From assembly GCF_002157225.2 (NCBI RefSeq), contig NZ_CP020038.1, positions 6,716,991-6,780,990 on the forward strand: DNA of 64,000 bases, given 5' to 3'. The notes under the pieces were generated by a model, which had not been told where the DNA came from, ran no database searches, and saw nothing but the letters and a program-made list of their open reading frames with translations. Both the position numbers and the translations under genes were made by a program. This document shows, piece after piece, positions 44,984 through 54,300 of the stretch. Origin of the DNA: Agarilytica rhodophyticola (lineage in GTDB: Bacteria > Pseudomonadota > Gammaproteobacteria > Pseudomonadales > Cellvibrionaceae). Numbering within the stretch: the stretch's first letter is position 1; every line of letters starts with the position of its first letter.

Positions 44984-45181
44984 TTAATCAACTTCCACCA
45001 ATCCTGAAATAACGCAAGTAGTATGATCACTACCTGCTACATAACTCAGGATTTTACTTCTGGCTTTAACAGACATTGCATAAGCATACAATGCTTTATG
45101 AAATTCAGTGCCATCCATATTTATTTGAGCCTGGTCATGATTACAATAACGCAAATGAATTACCACTGTTAACCTGGCAGG
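44984..45181 (-). pseudogene. Possible remnant of a small secreted protein gene
   Basis: The frame from the stop at 45182-45184 runs about 65 codons. It includes 'INMDGTEFHKALYAYAMSVKA' and ends 'CVISGLVEVD', a pattern resembling short exported beta-rich proteins. It has no signal peptide, no ATG at a sensible place and no ribosome site, so it looks like a 3' fragment. It could also be chance. Confidence 0.25.
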
Positions 45182-45194
45182 TTAATAACAAAAC

Positions 45195-46109
45195 CTAGTT
45201 TATTGGCAACCCTAATTCCTTACGTAATGGTAAGTCTTTATTACCATGCTTTTTCCAATAATCTGATTTGATAGTATTTATTTTCTTTGCACTTGAAGTC
45301 ATCGTTTTGGCTTCTTTACCAAAACCACTAATATAAGTTTCTTCCCAGCCAAGAATTTGATAGGGGAAAGCCGGTTCATAGTATATTTCAAGCTGCCTTT
45401 CAATATCTCTATAACGAAGAGTATATGTACGAATACCATTATTCTCACTAAAAGATGCAGTGGCATCGTAAGCTTGTATTTTTCTGTGGCGCAAACGAAG
45501 ATACTCTAATGAGGGTATTATTTTAAAGTCACCTTCAGGTAAGCTACCTGGATCGATACGTAGCTTAGTCCATAACTCGTTTTCAAGGTGTGTTTTTTCA
45601 AGCTTAATTTGACGGTCGTAGTCTTGCTCAAAATACGAGTAGGATGCTATGTCAAATAGCTCACGATTATTCAATTGACTGAATGAATTACCACACCATT
45701 CCTGAGTACTAGTCGAGACTTTAATAGCATGCTGCTTATTGGCCACTGGGTGGAAAGTACTCGCCATGATGGAATAGGGATAAAGGCCAGTAAGGAATTT
45801 TTTTGTCGTATTGAGCTTGAGTACCGAGACATTATCAGGTCTATCGTAATCTGCTTTAACTTGTTTATCGGCTAGAAAGGGCTCGGTTACATACACCAAT
45901 ACAGCTGAGCCTTCACGAAGTTCACCATAACGTGCTTGCTTGAGTTTGTATGATGTAATTTCTGCTTCACCTGAGTACCAATAGGATTTAAATTTTTCAC
46001 TTTCGTTGCTTGCAAGCGCTTCATTCATACATATGAATAAAATTGGCATAACAGCTTTAGAACATATTCGTCGCAATAGACCAGGGTTTGCAAGGGTTAA
46101 TAGTTTCAT
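45195..46109 (-). CDS. Exported protein of unknown function (304 aa)
   Basis: I recognise the general type, exported proteins of about 300 residues that begin 'YWYSGEAEITSYKLKQARYG', but no function is established. The N-terminus is a signal peptide ('KAVMPILFICMNEALAS'), after which come 'REGSAVLVYVTEPF', 'KLNTTKKFLTGLYPYS', 'WCGNSFSQLNN' and 'YEPAFPYQILGWEETY'. The protein is basic overall and beta-rich. Similar sequences in databases have been labelled as septum inhibitors, which I think is an error. Met at 46109 starts the signal peptide; a frame ten codons longer exists. It stands alone. Confidence 0.65.
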   Translation of the reverse strand: MKLLTLANPGLLRRICSKAVMPILFICMNEALASNESEKFKSYWYSGEAEITSYKLKQARYGELREGSAVLVYVTEPFLADKQVKADYDRPDNVSVLKLNTTKKFLTGLYPYSIMASTFHPVANKQHAIKVSTSTQEWCGNSFSQLNNRELFDIASYSYFEQDYDRQIKLEKTHLENELWTKLRIDPGSLPEGDFKIIPSLEYLRLRHRKIQAYDATASFSENNGIRTYTLRYRDIERQLEIYYEPAFPYQILGWEETYISGFGKEAKTMTSSAKKINTIKSDYWKKHGNKDLPLRKELGLPIN

Positions 46110-46379
46110 AGAAAATCTCAAATAAATGATGCGATTCACAAAGCTTAACAGGACTATTACTCCCCAATCATCACCATTTTAATAACAATTTAAAACATGA
46201 ACTTAGTCACAAAGGTTTGTTTGTACTCCCCTATCTCTTGTATTCCTTAATATTATTGACCTGTTGTGTATTTATACCCAGTTCATAGATATTAAAGGCC
46301 GACTATATAACTTTAGGCCATTGCATATTTATTCTGCATAAGGCCCTATACTTAATGCACCATAGTGATGGAAAGTGAT

Positions 46380-48866
46380 ATGGATAGAAAACAAAAAATT
46401 TGGTTGCAAAATACGGGACTTGCGCTCACGGGTGCACTTATCCTTACAGCGCTTGTTATCCATGCTCATATAACGGATCGTTCATTTGTCAAAGTGCCTG
46501 CACTAACTCTTATATTGCTTGTCTTTTGGAGTGGATGCGGTGTGTTCGTAGGAATAATTTCCAGTGGAATCTCAAGACATTGGGCTGACGGCTCACTGAC
46601 CTATCAACAAATGACCTGGGCCACAATCACTACACTTGTTGCCATGAGCCTGACATCAACTCCTCGCGTACCCTTTTATTTCCTGATTTTTATCGTCATG
46701 ATCTTCGGGATTTTCCGCTTACCTATTCGTCAGTACTATTACTTTGCATTATTTTCAACAGTCGCAGCCGGAATACAACAACTACTTGGGCACATATTCT
46801 TCGCCCCCTCTCATAACATCGCTGACGCAATATTCGCTTGGGTAACCTTTGTGTTCAGTGCACTAATTCTGGTTTCGTTGGCCTATTCCTACGCTAGATT
46901 ACAGCGACGCCTAAAAGAGCGTAATGAAGAGCTAAAACAAGCTTTAGGCGCCAAAGATGCATTTTTAGCAAATATGAGCCATGAAATGCGGACACCACTT
47001 AACGGCATACTGGGCTTACTCCGGACAGTTTTAAATTCACCTTTATCCGAGGAACAGGAAAGAAAACTTAAGTTGGCGAAATCCAGCGGGGATTCTCTGG
47101 TAGCGATAATTAATGATATTTTAGATTTTTCGAAGATTGAAGCAAACAAATTTACGATCATCCATGAACCGTTTAACCCCATTAACCTTATCGGAGACAT
47201 CGCCGATTCTATGAGTCTAGCCGCGGAAGAAAAAGGCATAGAATTATACCTGGACATGGCGCGGCTCAAACTCTGTCAGGTTGAAGGAGACGCTTTACGA
47301 GTGCGTCAGGTACTAACAAACCTCATAGGCAATGCTATTAAGTTTACAGACAAAGGGCACGTGATAGTTCGGGCCTGGAGTGAAACTCAAGGTGATATTT
47401 GCTTCTTAATACTTGAAGTAGAAGATACAGGTATGGGGATAGCCAATGAACATCAAAAGGCATTGTTTGATGCTTTCACTCAAGTAGATGATTCTTCAAC
47501 ACGACATTTTGGCGGCACAGGTCTTGGTTTGACAATAACTAAGCGCTTATGTGAATTAATGGGAGGACAGATCAGCGTTACTAGCGAACCCGGTTCAGGA
47601 AGTTGTTTTAAAGTAAAATTACGTGTTGAATCTGCGGTAGAACAGACTCATAACTTCCAGGACATTTCCGTGCTAGTGTTGAGTAAACCCGATGATTTGC
47701 ATGGACTATTGATAAAAAAACAATTAGACATTTGGGAACTCGATAACCACTGTATTGCTACTAGAGATTTAAACGAAGCTGAGATTAAAATACGCGAAAT
47801 CACTTTTGCTTTTCCTTGGCTTCTTATTGTGACAAGTTCAGAATGGAGCGACTATCATTGCGATCAACTTATTAAATATTTTAAAGCACCCCCCTTTAAA
47901 GTTATTACCCTCGGCTCTGCCATGGATGATACGTTAGGCAAGCCTGTAAGTGCTACCCCTCCTGCTAGCAGGAACCTACATCTATTCAAGCCCGTAAGCC
48001 CACAAACATTAAAGCATGCGCTGAACACAAATAACCAAGAAAGTGATTCAATAACTGAAGGCAATATGCCGAAGCTACAAGGAAGTATATTGGTAGTCGA
48101 AGATAATCTAGTCAACCAAGAAGTAATCCAAGGACTATTATCAGACCTTGGGCTTGAATGTTCTTTGGCAAATAATGGCGTTGAAGCAATGGATACCTTA
48201 AATAAAAGACAAACCACCTTTGATGTAATTCTTATGGATTGTCAAATGCCGGTAATGGATGGTTTTGAAACAACACGGCATATTCGCGCAGGCGAGTGTA
48301 AAGCGACAAATAGTGCTACTCCTATAATTGCTCTCACTGCGAATACTCAACCGGAAGATCGTGAAAAATGTCGACAAGCGGGCATGAATGACTTTATTAG
48401 CAAGCCTATTGATCCTGAAACCTTACGAACAACGCTCGGCTCAATACTAATAGAGTCATCAGAGACTAGTGAAAAATACATCAACAACACATATTCGCAA
48501 CAACAAGAAAGTGCTAATCAGGAGATTTGGGATAGAGCGGCGGCTCTTAAGCGAGTGCGAGACAAAATGCCGCGACTTTTACGCCTAGTATCGATAGTAC
48601 TCGACACCCTACCGGAAAAGTTGCTTGAACTAAAAGATGCAGACCAAAGACATGACTATAAGCTGCTGTCGGATACTGCACACAGCATCAAAGGTGTGGC
48701 AGCCAATATGGGGGCAAATGCGTTAATGCATGTGGTAGCAAATCTGGAAAACGCAGCACGTAAAGAAAGCGAATACGATTTGGAGTTAGTGCTAGTTGAG
48801 GGAGAAAGGCTACTCTCACTACTTAAAGACTTTATGAAGGAAAATTCTACTTCTGAAGAAAACTGA
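46380..48866 (+). CDS. Hybrid sensor histidine kinase with pseudo-receiver, receiver and Hpt domains
   Basis: An 828-residue protein. Six membrane helices (about 10-172) form the sensor; a short coiled coil leads to HisKA with the phospho-acceptor H201 in 'FLANMSHEMRTPLNG'. The HATPase region has 'NLIGNAIKFTDKG', 'VEDTGMGIA' and 'GGTGLGLTI'. Residues 430-540 look like a receiver domain without its aspartate. A true receiver follows with 'VVEDNLVNQEV', D620 in 'LMDCQMPVMDG' and K in 'ISKPID'. The last 110 residues are Hpt with H768 in 'DTAHSIKG'. A phosphorelay ending on an unlinked response regulator is expected. ATG at 46380 is preferred for its GGAAAG site over the GTG at 46365. Confidence 0.92.
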   Translation: MDRKQKIWLQNTGLALTGALILTALVIHAHITDRSFVKVPALTLILLVFWSGCGVFVGIISSGISRHWADGSLTYQQMTWATITTLVAMSLTSTPRVPFYFLIFIVMIFGIFRLPIRQYYYFALFSTVAAGIQQLLGHIFFAPSHNIADAIFAWVTFVFSALILVSLAYSYARLQRRLKERNEELKQALGAKDAFLANMSHEMRTPLNGILGLLRTVLNSPLSEEQERKLKLAKSSGDSLVAIINDILDFSKIEANKFTIIHEPFNPINLIGDIADSMSLAAEEKGIELYLDMARLKLCQVEGDALRVRQVLTNLIGNAIKFTDKGHVIVRAWSETQGDICFLILEVEDTGMGIANEHQKALFDAFTQVDDSSTRHFGGTGLGLTITKRLCELMGGQISVTSEPGSGSCFKVKLRVESAVEQTHNFQDISVLVLSKPDDLHGLLIKKQLDIWELDNHCIATRDLNEAEIKIREITFAFPWLLIVTSSEWSDYHCDQLIKYFKAPPFKVITLGSAMDDTLGKPVSATPPASRNLHLFKPVSPQTLKHALNTNNQESDSITEGNMPKLQGSILVVEDNLVNQEVIQGLLSDLGLECSLANNGVEAMDTLNKRQTTFDVILMDCQMPVMDGFETTRHIRAGECKATNSATPIIALTANTQPEDREKCRQAGMNDFISKPIDPETLRTTLGSILIESSETSEKYINNTYSQQQESANQEIWDRAAALKRVRDKMPRLLRLVSIVLDTLPEKLLELKDADQRHDYKLLSDTAHSIKGVAANMGANALMHVVANLENAARKESEYDLELVLVEGERLLSLLKDFMKENSTSEEN

Positions 48867-48939
48867 TTAAGTAAAAGTTAAACGAGACTGTACATCGACG
48901 ATATCTCATAAGCACAGAGCTAATCAAAAAACACGTCGA

Positions 48940-50187
48940 TTAGGCGCTAAAATAGTTATCTATTAGGTGAACTAGATCTCGCTGTGATTCTTTTTCAGTA
49001 AGCTTTATCTGATACTGGTAACAGTTAGATTCTAACGTCTCAGATTCGATTAGCTCTTGTAATGCGTTATCAAAATCACATAGGTTTTTAACCCAGATTG
49101 CAAGACCAGCGTGGCTCAAACGCGCGGCGTGGTCGAACTGATCATAATCCACTGGATAAACAACCGAAGCAATACCATGACGCAAACATTGGTACATAAT
49201 TCCCGCTCCACCATGATGAATAACATAGTCATATCGACATAGATATTTATCATAATCTATGTAATCGAAGCGTTCAAAGTTAACGGCCTCCTTACTTCGA
49301 TGAGGCTTACTATGGCTATGACCATTACTAAAATGAAATATAATATCGGGGAATTTTTTTGCCAAGGAAGCAATTTTCTTAGAAACTTCATCTTTACGCC
49401 ACTGTAAATGTGTTCCAAGAGTAACGAGAATATATTTTTTATTCTTTAAAAATTTGATTTCATGATTTTGAGTGGGAGGCGTATACAACATCGGGCCCAT
49501 AAATTCTACTGACAGAGGCCATCTCTTATGAAATTCTAGTTGACTCAAACCTAAGCATAGTATTTTATCTTCAGAATAGATAGCCTCACTACCGTCTGAT
49601 CGATAAAGGTTATTCAAACCTAAATTATTTATTTCTTTGCGATATAAATTAAAAACTATTATCTTAAATAATCGAATTAATTTTCGGCCGATGGCATTTC
49701 TTATTTTTTGATAGGTATTTGTTGCATTTCCTAGCCCACCCAAATAGGCAGGGGGCCCTTCAGCTGACTCTAAAACACACGGAGATGGCAGGCTCGTCCA
49801 CCATTTAATATTCATTCTAGAAGCAATTGTTCCACCTACAGGTAAAGTAAAATCGACAATAAGTAAATCTGGTCTATCTTTTTGATAAAGGGATTCGAGT
49901 TCATTGTACACCGTAGTTAAAATATACAGTACATGTTTGAATTGCTGATGAAGCTTGATTGGGTTACTACCTACTGCATAAGGAGGGTTTACAATATTAA
50001 TTAGTTCTCTATCATCAATATTATTTATAACTACACCACATAGGCCGGCGGCTTCGATAGCTTTTTGTGCACCCTTAGAGCTAACAACTCTAACTTGATA
50101 AGCTTTATTCAAAAATCTACCCATAGCAAGTATCGGATGAAGGTGGCCGCTAAATGGTGGAGCTAATAAATCTATACGCTTACGCAC
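48940..50187 (-). CDS. UGT/MGT-type glycosyltransferase (GT1)
   Basis: A 415-residue GT-B enzyme. The N-terminus has 'LLAPPFSGHLHPILAMGRFL', with the acceptor-side histidine typical of the family. The C-terminal donor-binding signature reads 'DYVIHHGGAGIMYQCLRHGI' with 'YPVDYDQFDHAARL' after it, as in macrolide and carotenoid glucosyltransferases. It transfers a sugar to a hydrophobic hydroxyl acceptor. The GTG start overlaps the stop of the 198-residue gene by one base, so they are translationally coupled. As the last gene of the operon it would put the final sugar on the lipid made upstream. Confidence 0.87.
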   Translation of the reverse strand: MRKRIDLLAPPFSGHLHPILAMGRFLNKAYQVRVVSSKGAQKAIEAAGLCGVVINNIDDRELINIVNPPYAVGSNPIKLHQQFKHVLYILTTVYNELESLYQKDRPDLLIVDFTLPVGGTIASRMNIKWWTSLPSPCVLESAEGPPAYLGGLGNATNTYQKIRNAIGRKLIRLFKIIVFNLYRKEINNLGLNNLYRSDGSEAIYSEDKILCLGLSQLEFHKRWPLSVEFMGPMLYTPPTQNHEIKFLKNKKYILVTLGTHLQWRKDEVSKKIASLAKKFPDIIFHFSNGHSHSKPHRSKEAVNFERFDYIDYDKYLCRYDYVIHHGGAGIMYQCLRHGIASVVYPVDYDQFDHAARLSHAGLAIWVKNLCDFDNALQELIESETLESNCYQYQIKLTEKESQRDLVHLIDNYFSA

Positions 50188-50783
50188 TAAGTTATACCTA
50201 ATTCGCTTTTTGTTTTAAGGATGTATTGTCTGCAAATATCGATAACCTCTTCTTGATCCATATATGACATATGACCACCGGGCACTAGGAAATCAACTTC
50301 CTTAAAAAATATACGAGAAATCCAATCCTTTTCCCCTTGCACCAAAATACTGTTAGCTGGCGGCATTTTTATAGATACCGGCCCATAAGCAAATATGTGT
50401 ATTTTATTCTGGTAACTTTTTGGCAACCTTAAATTAGAAAGTAATTCTAAGCCACAACTCCCCGATATTAATAGAGTATATGATGTGTTATCCAAAAACT
50501 CTCTGACAGAAGACAGGTACTTTTGCCTATAAACCTTTGTTTGTGAAAAACAAAAGATTTTTATATTTTCGTAGCTAGCTTGAACAATATTAACAGGTTT
50601 AAATGTCTCAGAGCTCTTACAGTAAGGAAAATTTAATAGACTTATTTCCTCTTTTTTTAACCCCAAGCTATTAATAAATTTTTTCTGTGGTGGACTTAAG
50701 CACCAACTTTTAGGATTACTTTTTCCTGTAATAAAAGCTACTTGAAGCAATGGCTTAAATTTCATTTCCGTATCGCTCAACAT
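50187..50783 (-). CDS. Small alpha/beta-hydrolase-like protein (198 aa)
   Basis: Not a protein I can name. Three segments, in the right order, fit the alpha/beta-hydrolase fold: a nucleophile-elbow-like 'ISGSCGLELL' near residue 107, an acid-loop-like 'VQGEKDWIS' near 148, and a His loop 'VPGGHMSYMDQEEVIDICRQYI' near 170, which resembles the standard 'GAGHxPxxEQPEEV' end. If real, Ser, Asp and His of a catalytic triad are present in a shortened fold. The gene overlaps both neighbours by one base (TAATG and TAGTG), so its product is made in step with the two glycosyltransferases. A thioesterase or lactone hydrolase is possible; this is inference. Confidence 0.55.
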   Translation of the reverse strand: MLSDTEMKFKPLLQVAFITGKSNPKSWCLSPPQKKFINSLGLKKEEISLLNFPYCKSSETFKPVNIVQASYENIKIFCFSQTKVYRQKYLSSVREFLDNTSYTLLISGSCGLELLSNLRLPKSYQNKIHIFAYGPVSIKMPPANSILVQGEKDWISRIFFKEVDFLVPGGHMSYMDQEEVIDICRQYILKTKSELGIT

Positions 50784-51916
50784 TATACTTTAACAAAATT
50801 ATTATTATCGTATACACGGTAATATCTTGTTCTCCATTTAATTTTTCTTACTAAACATGCATGAACAAGATGTAATGGTTGTAAAAGCTCTGATATTACC
50901 GAAATTACGAAATAATTACCGCTTCTTTGATTTATATTTTTTTGTATACTCAGTAATAAATACCACCTCGCAGTCAGCATAAAAAGAAAAATTAATACTC
51001 CAAAAACAGAGGGGTAAGTTAAAAAATCAATTGCGATTGACCACATTAATAATGACGGGCTACCATGTAGTAAAGTAATAATAAGATTGGTTACTATAGT
51101 CTGCCTCTGCATTAACAATGTTGCAAATAAATACCATCGATGCATTTGCTGCATATAAACACTTATTCGAGAAATATTAGTTTCCACTTCTTGAACAAAA
51201 GGAGTCTGACATATTTTCCCACCATTTTTTTGGACATGATTAGCGAAAGCTAAATCATCTGTTAAATAATACATGATAGGTTCAAATCCGCCGTAACTAT
51301 CAAGTACCTGACGATTTATAGCGTAACACATACCGTTAATAGAAAGAGGCTCCATATAAGGTAGAACAGATAAATATGTAAGTGCGGAATTATTATTAAC
51401 AAATTGTGCTAGCAGTTTCGATGGCAAATTATTACCTTCTCGATAAACAGGCAAACCTGTTGATAGTTGATGGGTACCCAAAGCTTCAACAAGCGCTGCT
51501 AAGCCTTTTTTTGATAACACAGTATCATCATCTAGCACCACACATATATCTCTACGACATAGTTTTCTTGCTTGCTCTAATTTAAATATTTTAGGATTGA
51601 CACCATCTGGCGCTTCATCATATAACTGTCGATCTACTAGTACTTCAGGATATTGAGCTTTAATTTCTGATACTATTTGTTGTGCTACCTTGTCTTTCTT
51701 ATCCACTAACCAAATAAATTCACACTGTGGAAAGTTAACAATGTTGCCTTCTAATGTTTTAGCTAATTGCGGATCACCACTTAATATTGGTTGCAATATT
51801 GATATTTTTTTTTGATCAACATTTTTTATAGGCACATTAAAATTTCTAATGTACTTTTTTGCAGATAACACTTTAAAAAGAAGTAGGGACAGGTAAATGA
51901 ATACTAATATAAACAT
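50783..51916 (-). CDS. GT21/HpnI-like membrane glycosyltransferase (GT2 superfamily)
   Basis: A 377-residue protein with an N-terminal membrane helix and two or three C-terminal ones (about 285-345). Motifs are those of ceramide glucosyltransferase-like enzymes: 'LQPILSGDPQLAKTLEGN', 'FIWLVDKKD', 'VVLDDDTVLSKKG', 'YYLTDDLAFANHV' and 'QQMHRWYLF' (the (Q/R)-x-x-R-W motif). Enzymes of this group add a sugar to a lipid head such as ceramide or a hopanoid. It lies 7 bp after the SDR gene and overlaps the next gene by one base. In this operon it is likely to put the first sugar on the lipid product. Confidence 0.86.
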   Translation of the reverse strand: MFILVFIYLSLLLFKVLSAKKYIRNFNVPIKNVDQKKISILQPILSGDPQLAKTLEGNIVNFPQCEFIWLVDKKDKVAQQIVSEIKAQYPEVLVDRQLYDEAPDGVNPKIFKLEQARKLCRRDICVVLDDDTVLSKKGLAALVEALGTHQLSTGLPVYREGNNLPSKLLAQFVNNNSALTYLSVLPYMEPLSINGMCYAINRQVLDSYGGFEPIMYYLTDDLAFANHVQKNGGKICQTPFVQEVETNISRISVYMQQMHRWYLFATLLMQRQTIVTNLIITLLHGSPSLLMWSIAIDFLTYPSVFGVLIFLFMLTARWYLLLSIQKNINQRSGNYFVISVISELLQPLHLVHACLVRKIKWRTRYYRVYDNNNFVKV

Positions 51917-51923
51917 AGTTACT

Positions 51924-52874
51924 TTACCCTCTATTCTTCTGCCAGCTTATAAATCTATCTAGGCCTTCATCCACACTCACTATCGGTGGCCCTAAGTCTC
52001 GGAGCATTTTTGAAACGTCAAATGTTTTAGAGTTAGCGAGTACACTTACTCCAAATTTTGTTACCGGCGGTTCGCTCTTTAAATGCAACAACCGAAATAT
52101 TGCCTCTACTATTGTAGCCATTTTCATCGCAGTAGAAGCTTTAATAACTTTTTTTGGTTTAGGGATATCTAAACGTTTTAGCACGTCTAATAAAAAGCTC
52201 TGTATCTCAACAGGCTGAGCATTAGTCAAATTGTAAGTACCGATGATTTCATCATTAAGTGCCGCTTTTAGGATGTAATCACACAATACATCTATATAAA
52301 TAAGATCACCAATAGCAGCTTCTCCTTCCGTTTTAAATAACGGTAAAGCGCCTTTTTTCGCAGCTCTAAGCACTCTTGGAAAAAGTACTGTATCGTAGGG
52401 GCCAAAAATAGCTCTGGGACGTAAAATAGCGAATTTTCCTCGATACTCTCTTACTAACAATTCCCCAGCATATTTAGTCGCGGCATATTCATTAACAAAC
52501 GTTGGCCCAATGGGACTGTCTTCTTTAATATTAAACTGTGAACCTTCACGATAGAAGACAGAACTTGAAGAAATATAGATTAACTTAGGATAACCATTAC
52601 CCTCACAGAACTTTATAACGTTATTAGTAACATCAATATTCTGTGTTATGAAATCTTTTTTAGCCCCCCAAGGTGATGCTAAGGCTGCTGCATGAATGAC
52701 GACATCTGGTTTAAAAGGGATATCAAATTCTTTTGCAAGATCCACGCTCATATAGTTAGTAATATTTTTTTTAGAACGTGCTACACCAAATATATCAAGA
52801 TCGCTCCGGTCGCAGAACTGACGCATAAATGAGCCACCGACAAAACCTGACGCCCCTGTAATTAATATCTTCAT
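51924..52874 (-). CDS. Extended SDR / NAD-dependent epimerase-dehydratase, 3-beta-HSD-like
   Basis: A 316-residue extended SDR. The cofactor motif 'ITGASGFVGGSF' is at residues 4-15, the catalytic Ser lies in 'ISSSSVFYREG' and Y-x-x-x-K in 'NEYAATKYAGELLV'. The substrate-binding half has 'ILRPRAIFGPYD' and 'GDLIYIDVLCDYI', the form found in 3-beta-hydroxysteroid dehydrogenase-like and OleD-like reductases as well as in sugar epimerases. A 118-bp gap separates it from the adenylate-forming gene; otherwise it is packed with the glycosyltransferases. Reduction of a beta-keto lipid fits the context; a sugar substrate is the alternative. Confidence 0.84.
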   Translation of the reverse strand: MKILITGASGFVGGSFMRQFCDRSDLDIFGVARSKKNITNYMSVDLAKEFDIPFKPDVVIHAAALASPWGAKKDFITQNIDVTNNVIKFCEGNGYPKLIYISSSSVFYREGSQFNIKEDSPIGPTFVNEYAATKYAGELLVREYRGKFAILRPRAIFGPYDTVLFPRVLRAAKKGALPLFKTEGEAAIGDLIYIDVLCDYILKAALNDEIIGTYNLTNAQPVEIQSFLLDVLKRLDIPKPKKVIKASTAMKMATIVEAIFRLLHLKSEPPVTKFGVSVLANSKTFDVSKMLRDLGPPIVSVDEGLDRFISWQKNRG

Positions 52875-52992
52875 AGTTACTCCATAACACTTTTTAAGAT
52901 GACAACATAGAACTATCGCTATTCTTTGATAGTGAGATTAGAAACTAGTGTATAACTCCTGTACTCACCTTGCCTCTTCAATATTTGCAATA

Positions 52993-54300
52993 TCATAAGC
53001 CAGTTTTTATTTGTGGCTTTTCTATGCATTTTATTCTCCTTCTTTTTAACATAAGGTTTTCATCAGACCATGCTCTAAATATAGTTTCCGGGATTTGGGC
53101 TCCGACGCTACTAAACAAATTACTTAGCTCTTTTTCGATAGAAGACTTGGCCTCATGAGGATGCTGTGTCTTAATGTAAATATTAATACTATATTTTTCT
53201 TGAATAATTTTATAATCATCATAGTACTCTTGTACAAGTAGCATTGATCGACGGATTAAGTCAGGGAAAATAGCTATTAAATCTTTACCTTCTTTTCTTG
53301 GGTACCATAAAATATCATCATGACGCCCCTCAATAGCATCGATGCGTAAAAATGACGAGCCACAGGCACAGGCCGTTTTGTTTTCGATTAAAACATCATC
53401 TAAACGGTACCTAACAACAGGCTGTGTGCTTCTTTGTAAATCGGTAATAATTGGTGAGAAACGTCCAGATGCTTTATCAATCCAATCCTTTTCAATAAGT
53501 ACAATATCTTCGTTTAGATGTAAATTGCCTTTGCTACATGTTGTGGCCAAAAAACCTTCTGTGCATTGATATACTTGATCTACTTCTCTGGAGAAAAAAT
53601 TTTCTATATAGGTTTTATCATCTTGCTCTAATACTTCTGCTACGGAAATAATTTTCCAAGGTTTAATATTCGTAGTACTATCTGCAATAATTCTTAATAT
53701 TTTGGCGGGGGCGATCAAAATATCTGGCGAAAAATTATCTAGCTCATATACTATTTCTTCTATTGATTTAAATAAATCAAAAAACTTGAAACTAATTAGC
53801 TTGCCTTGAGAAGACTCGTATAAGTTGTTGTTAGAGCGTAATAAAAATGCAACTTTTCGCTTTTTAAATGAAAAGGGAAGTAATTTCCCTATAATATAGC
53901 CGGCCCATAAAGCTTGTTCATAATCTGATGTTACAAACATTCCTCTATTACCACTAGTACCCGAGGAAAGGCCTACGGAGAAATTTTTAATTTTTAAATT
54001 AAAATTGCGAGTTTTTTCAGATTGGTATGCAAGATTTAAACACTCATCCCTATCTAGTTGTTCTGTATTTATAGTATTAAAATTATCAACAAATATTTCT
54101 TTGTTAATAACGGGGAAGTTCTCAATACCTTTTTCAAGATAGACCTTGTAAAACAAGGATTTTCTTAATGTCCTCTCTTTAAGTCGATTGAATAATTTTT
54201 TCTGTCTTTTTAATATACTGTTACGTGACCGATAGGGCCCATATTTTGCAATCAGATAGCCTTTAACGAAGCCAGCAATTCTCTTTATTTTTGCCAACAC
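52993..54300 (-). CDS. PaaK/F390-synthetase-like adenylate-forming enzyme
   Basis: A 435-residue protein of the phenylacetate-CoA ligase/F390 synthetase-related group. It has the ATP phosphate loop 'VGLSSGTSGNRGMF', the adenine-site 'YQCTEGF', 'VRYRLDDVL' as the ribose-binding loop and 'DAIEGRHDDILWY' at the hinge. It would activate a carboxylate as acyl-AMP, maybe for thioester or lactone formation. The N-terminal 60 residues are basic and amphipathic. The GTG start overlaps the MBL gene by 16 bp. Codon choice looks A+T-rich compared with genes outside the cluster, by eye. The substrate is unknown. Confidence 0.83.
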   Translation of the reverse strand: MLAKIKRIAGFVKGYLIAKYGPYRSRNSILKRQKKLFNRLKERTLRKSLFYKVYLEKGIENFPVINKEIFVDNFNTINTEQLDRDECLNLAYQSEKTRNFNLKIKNFSVGLSSGTSGNRGMFVTSDYEQALWAGYIIGKLLPFSFKKRKVAFLLRSNNNLYESSQGKLISFKFFDLFKSIEEIVYELDNFSPDILIAPAKILRIIADSTTNIKPWKIISVAEVLEQDDKTYIENFFSREVDQVYQCTEGFLATTCSKGNLHLNEDIVLIEKDWIDKASGRFSPIITDLQRSTQPVVRYRLDDVLIENKTACACGSSFLRIDAIEGRHDDILWYPRKEGKDLIAIFPDLIRRSMLLVQEYYDDYKIIQEKYSINIYIKTQHPHEAKSSIEKELSNLFSSVGAQIPETIFRAWSDENLMLKRRRIKCIEKPQIKTGL

